Shown here: in pieces, positions 63,621-64,000 of the stretch
How the letters are laid out: every line of letters begins with the position of its first letter
How positions within the stretch are numbered: the first letter of the stretch is position 1
NCBI RefSeq assembly: GCF_002288925.2
Contig: NW_022098044.1
Span: 9,969,100 to 10,033,099, forward strand
Length of the DNA: 64,000 nt
Direction of reading: 5' to 3'
From: Delphinapterus leucas
Taxonomy: Eukaryota > Chordata > Mammalia > Artiodactyla > Monodontidae
Program-made: the position numbers and the translations under genes
The notes under the pieces: generated by a model
What the model was told of the DNA's origin: nothing
What the model saw: the letters and a program-made list of their open reading frames with translations, nothing else
The model's database searches: none

Positions 63621-63741
63621 TGGAAATTCCCTGGCGGTCCAGTGGTTAGGACTCGGCACTTTCACTTCAGGGGCCCTGGTTCAGTCCCTGGTTGGGGAAC
63701 TAAGATCCCACAAGCCGCGCAGTGTAGCCAAAACAAAAAAG
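63621..63741 (+). mobile_element. Short CHR-type SINE with exact TSD
   Basis: Direct orientation: tccctggcggtccagtggtt, tcagtccctggttggggaac, gtagccaaaacaaaaaa. Exact 11-bp repeat TGGAGGCGCTT at 63610-63620 and 63742-63752. Confidence 0.95.
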
Positions 63742-64000
63742 TGGAGGCGCTTAACATGATCTGAGGGTGGAGTTTTCCAGCCCTCTGACATCAAAAGGCC
63801 ATCCACTGGACGTCTGCACAGGCCCAGTTTTAGGGTCAGTGGCCCCAACTAGTCCCTAGCTGGCTTTCACTGGGCAGGAGCTGACTCCAAGTTCCTGTGA
63901 AACAACTGAGTTGCATGAAGCTGGGAAGGTATGCAATTAAAGAGAAAAAAAGAAAAATAATGAAAGTGAACTTAATCAATGAAGGCACTTAACAAGCAAA

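Noticed and set aside
9027..63741. tRNA genes at the SINE heads
   Set aside because: The box A/B-like heads belong to tRNA-derived SINEs with A-rich tails and TSDs, not to intact tRNA genes.

Overview
This is mammalian nuclear DNA, and the repeats point to a cetacean. There are about 20 copies of CHR-type SINEs (tRNA-Glu-derived; heads read like cttccctggtggtccagtgg, or end in ccaccagggaag when inverted), many with target-site duplications (TSDs). There is no Bov-tA or BovB as expected in a ruminant and no Alu or B1. One copy (19173-19376) has the sequence I associate with recent toothed-whale or dolphin insertions. Gene order matches human 15q26.1: FES, MAN2A2, HDDC3, UNC45A, RCCD1. Every gene is split by introns, so coding regions were assembled from exons, GT/AG (rarely GC/AG) junctions, phase, and similarity to remembered human proteins.

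Layout: 370-8179 (+) FES, 3' part (F-BAR end, coiled coil, SH2, kinase); the first ~129 residues lie upstream. 8180-15350 is gene-free: L2, L1 and SINE pieces plus a ~3.2-kb insertion that splits an old L1. 15480-16411 is a CpG-rich promoter, followed by MAN2A2 (+, CDS 17286-34588, 22 coding exons, 1150 residues). 34589-40380 is repeat-rich. 40390-40690 is a small CpG-rich block with an RFX-type X-box and an ETS site that belongs to no recognised gene. 41325-42585 (-) is HDDC3 (179 residues). 44452-45594 (+) is a three-exon gene for a 150-residue Shisa-like membrane protein that I cannot match to a named gene at this locus. 45870-58795 (+) is UNC45A (20 coding exons, 944 residues). 61778-62739 (+) holds the first three coding exons of RCCD1, which continues past the window.

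The genes do not form one pathway: a cytoplasmic tyrosine kinase, a Golgi mannosidase, a metal-dependent (p)ppGpp/NADPH phosphohydrolase, a predicted single-pass membrane protein, a myosin/HSP90 co-chaperone and an RCC1-repeat protein. Packing is tight from HDDC3 onward: the Shisa-like stop codon is 275 bp before the UNC45A start codon, inside the UNC45A CpG island.

Most notable: (i) the Shisa-like gene; (ii) an in-frame 75-nt candidate cassette exon in MAN2A2 at 31596-31670; (iii) a GC splice donor in MAN2A2 at 20549; (iv) the orphan CpG/X-box block near 40.5 kb; (v) the repeat-flanked insertion at 11333-14581. Remembered family sequences were used for recognition only; no database was searched.
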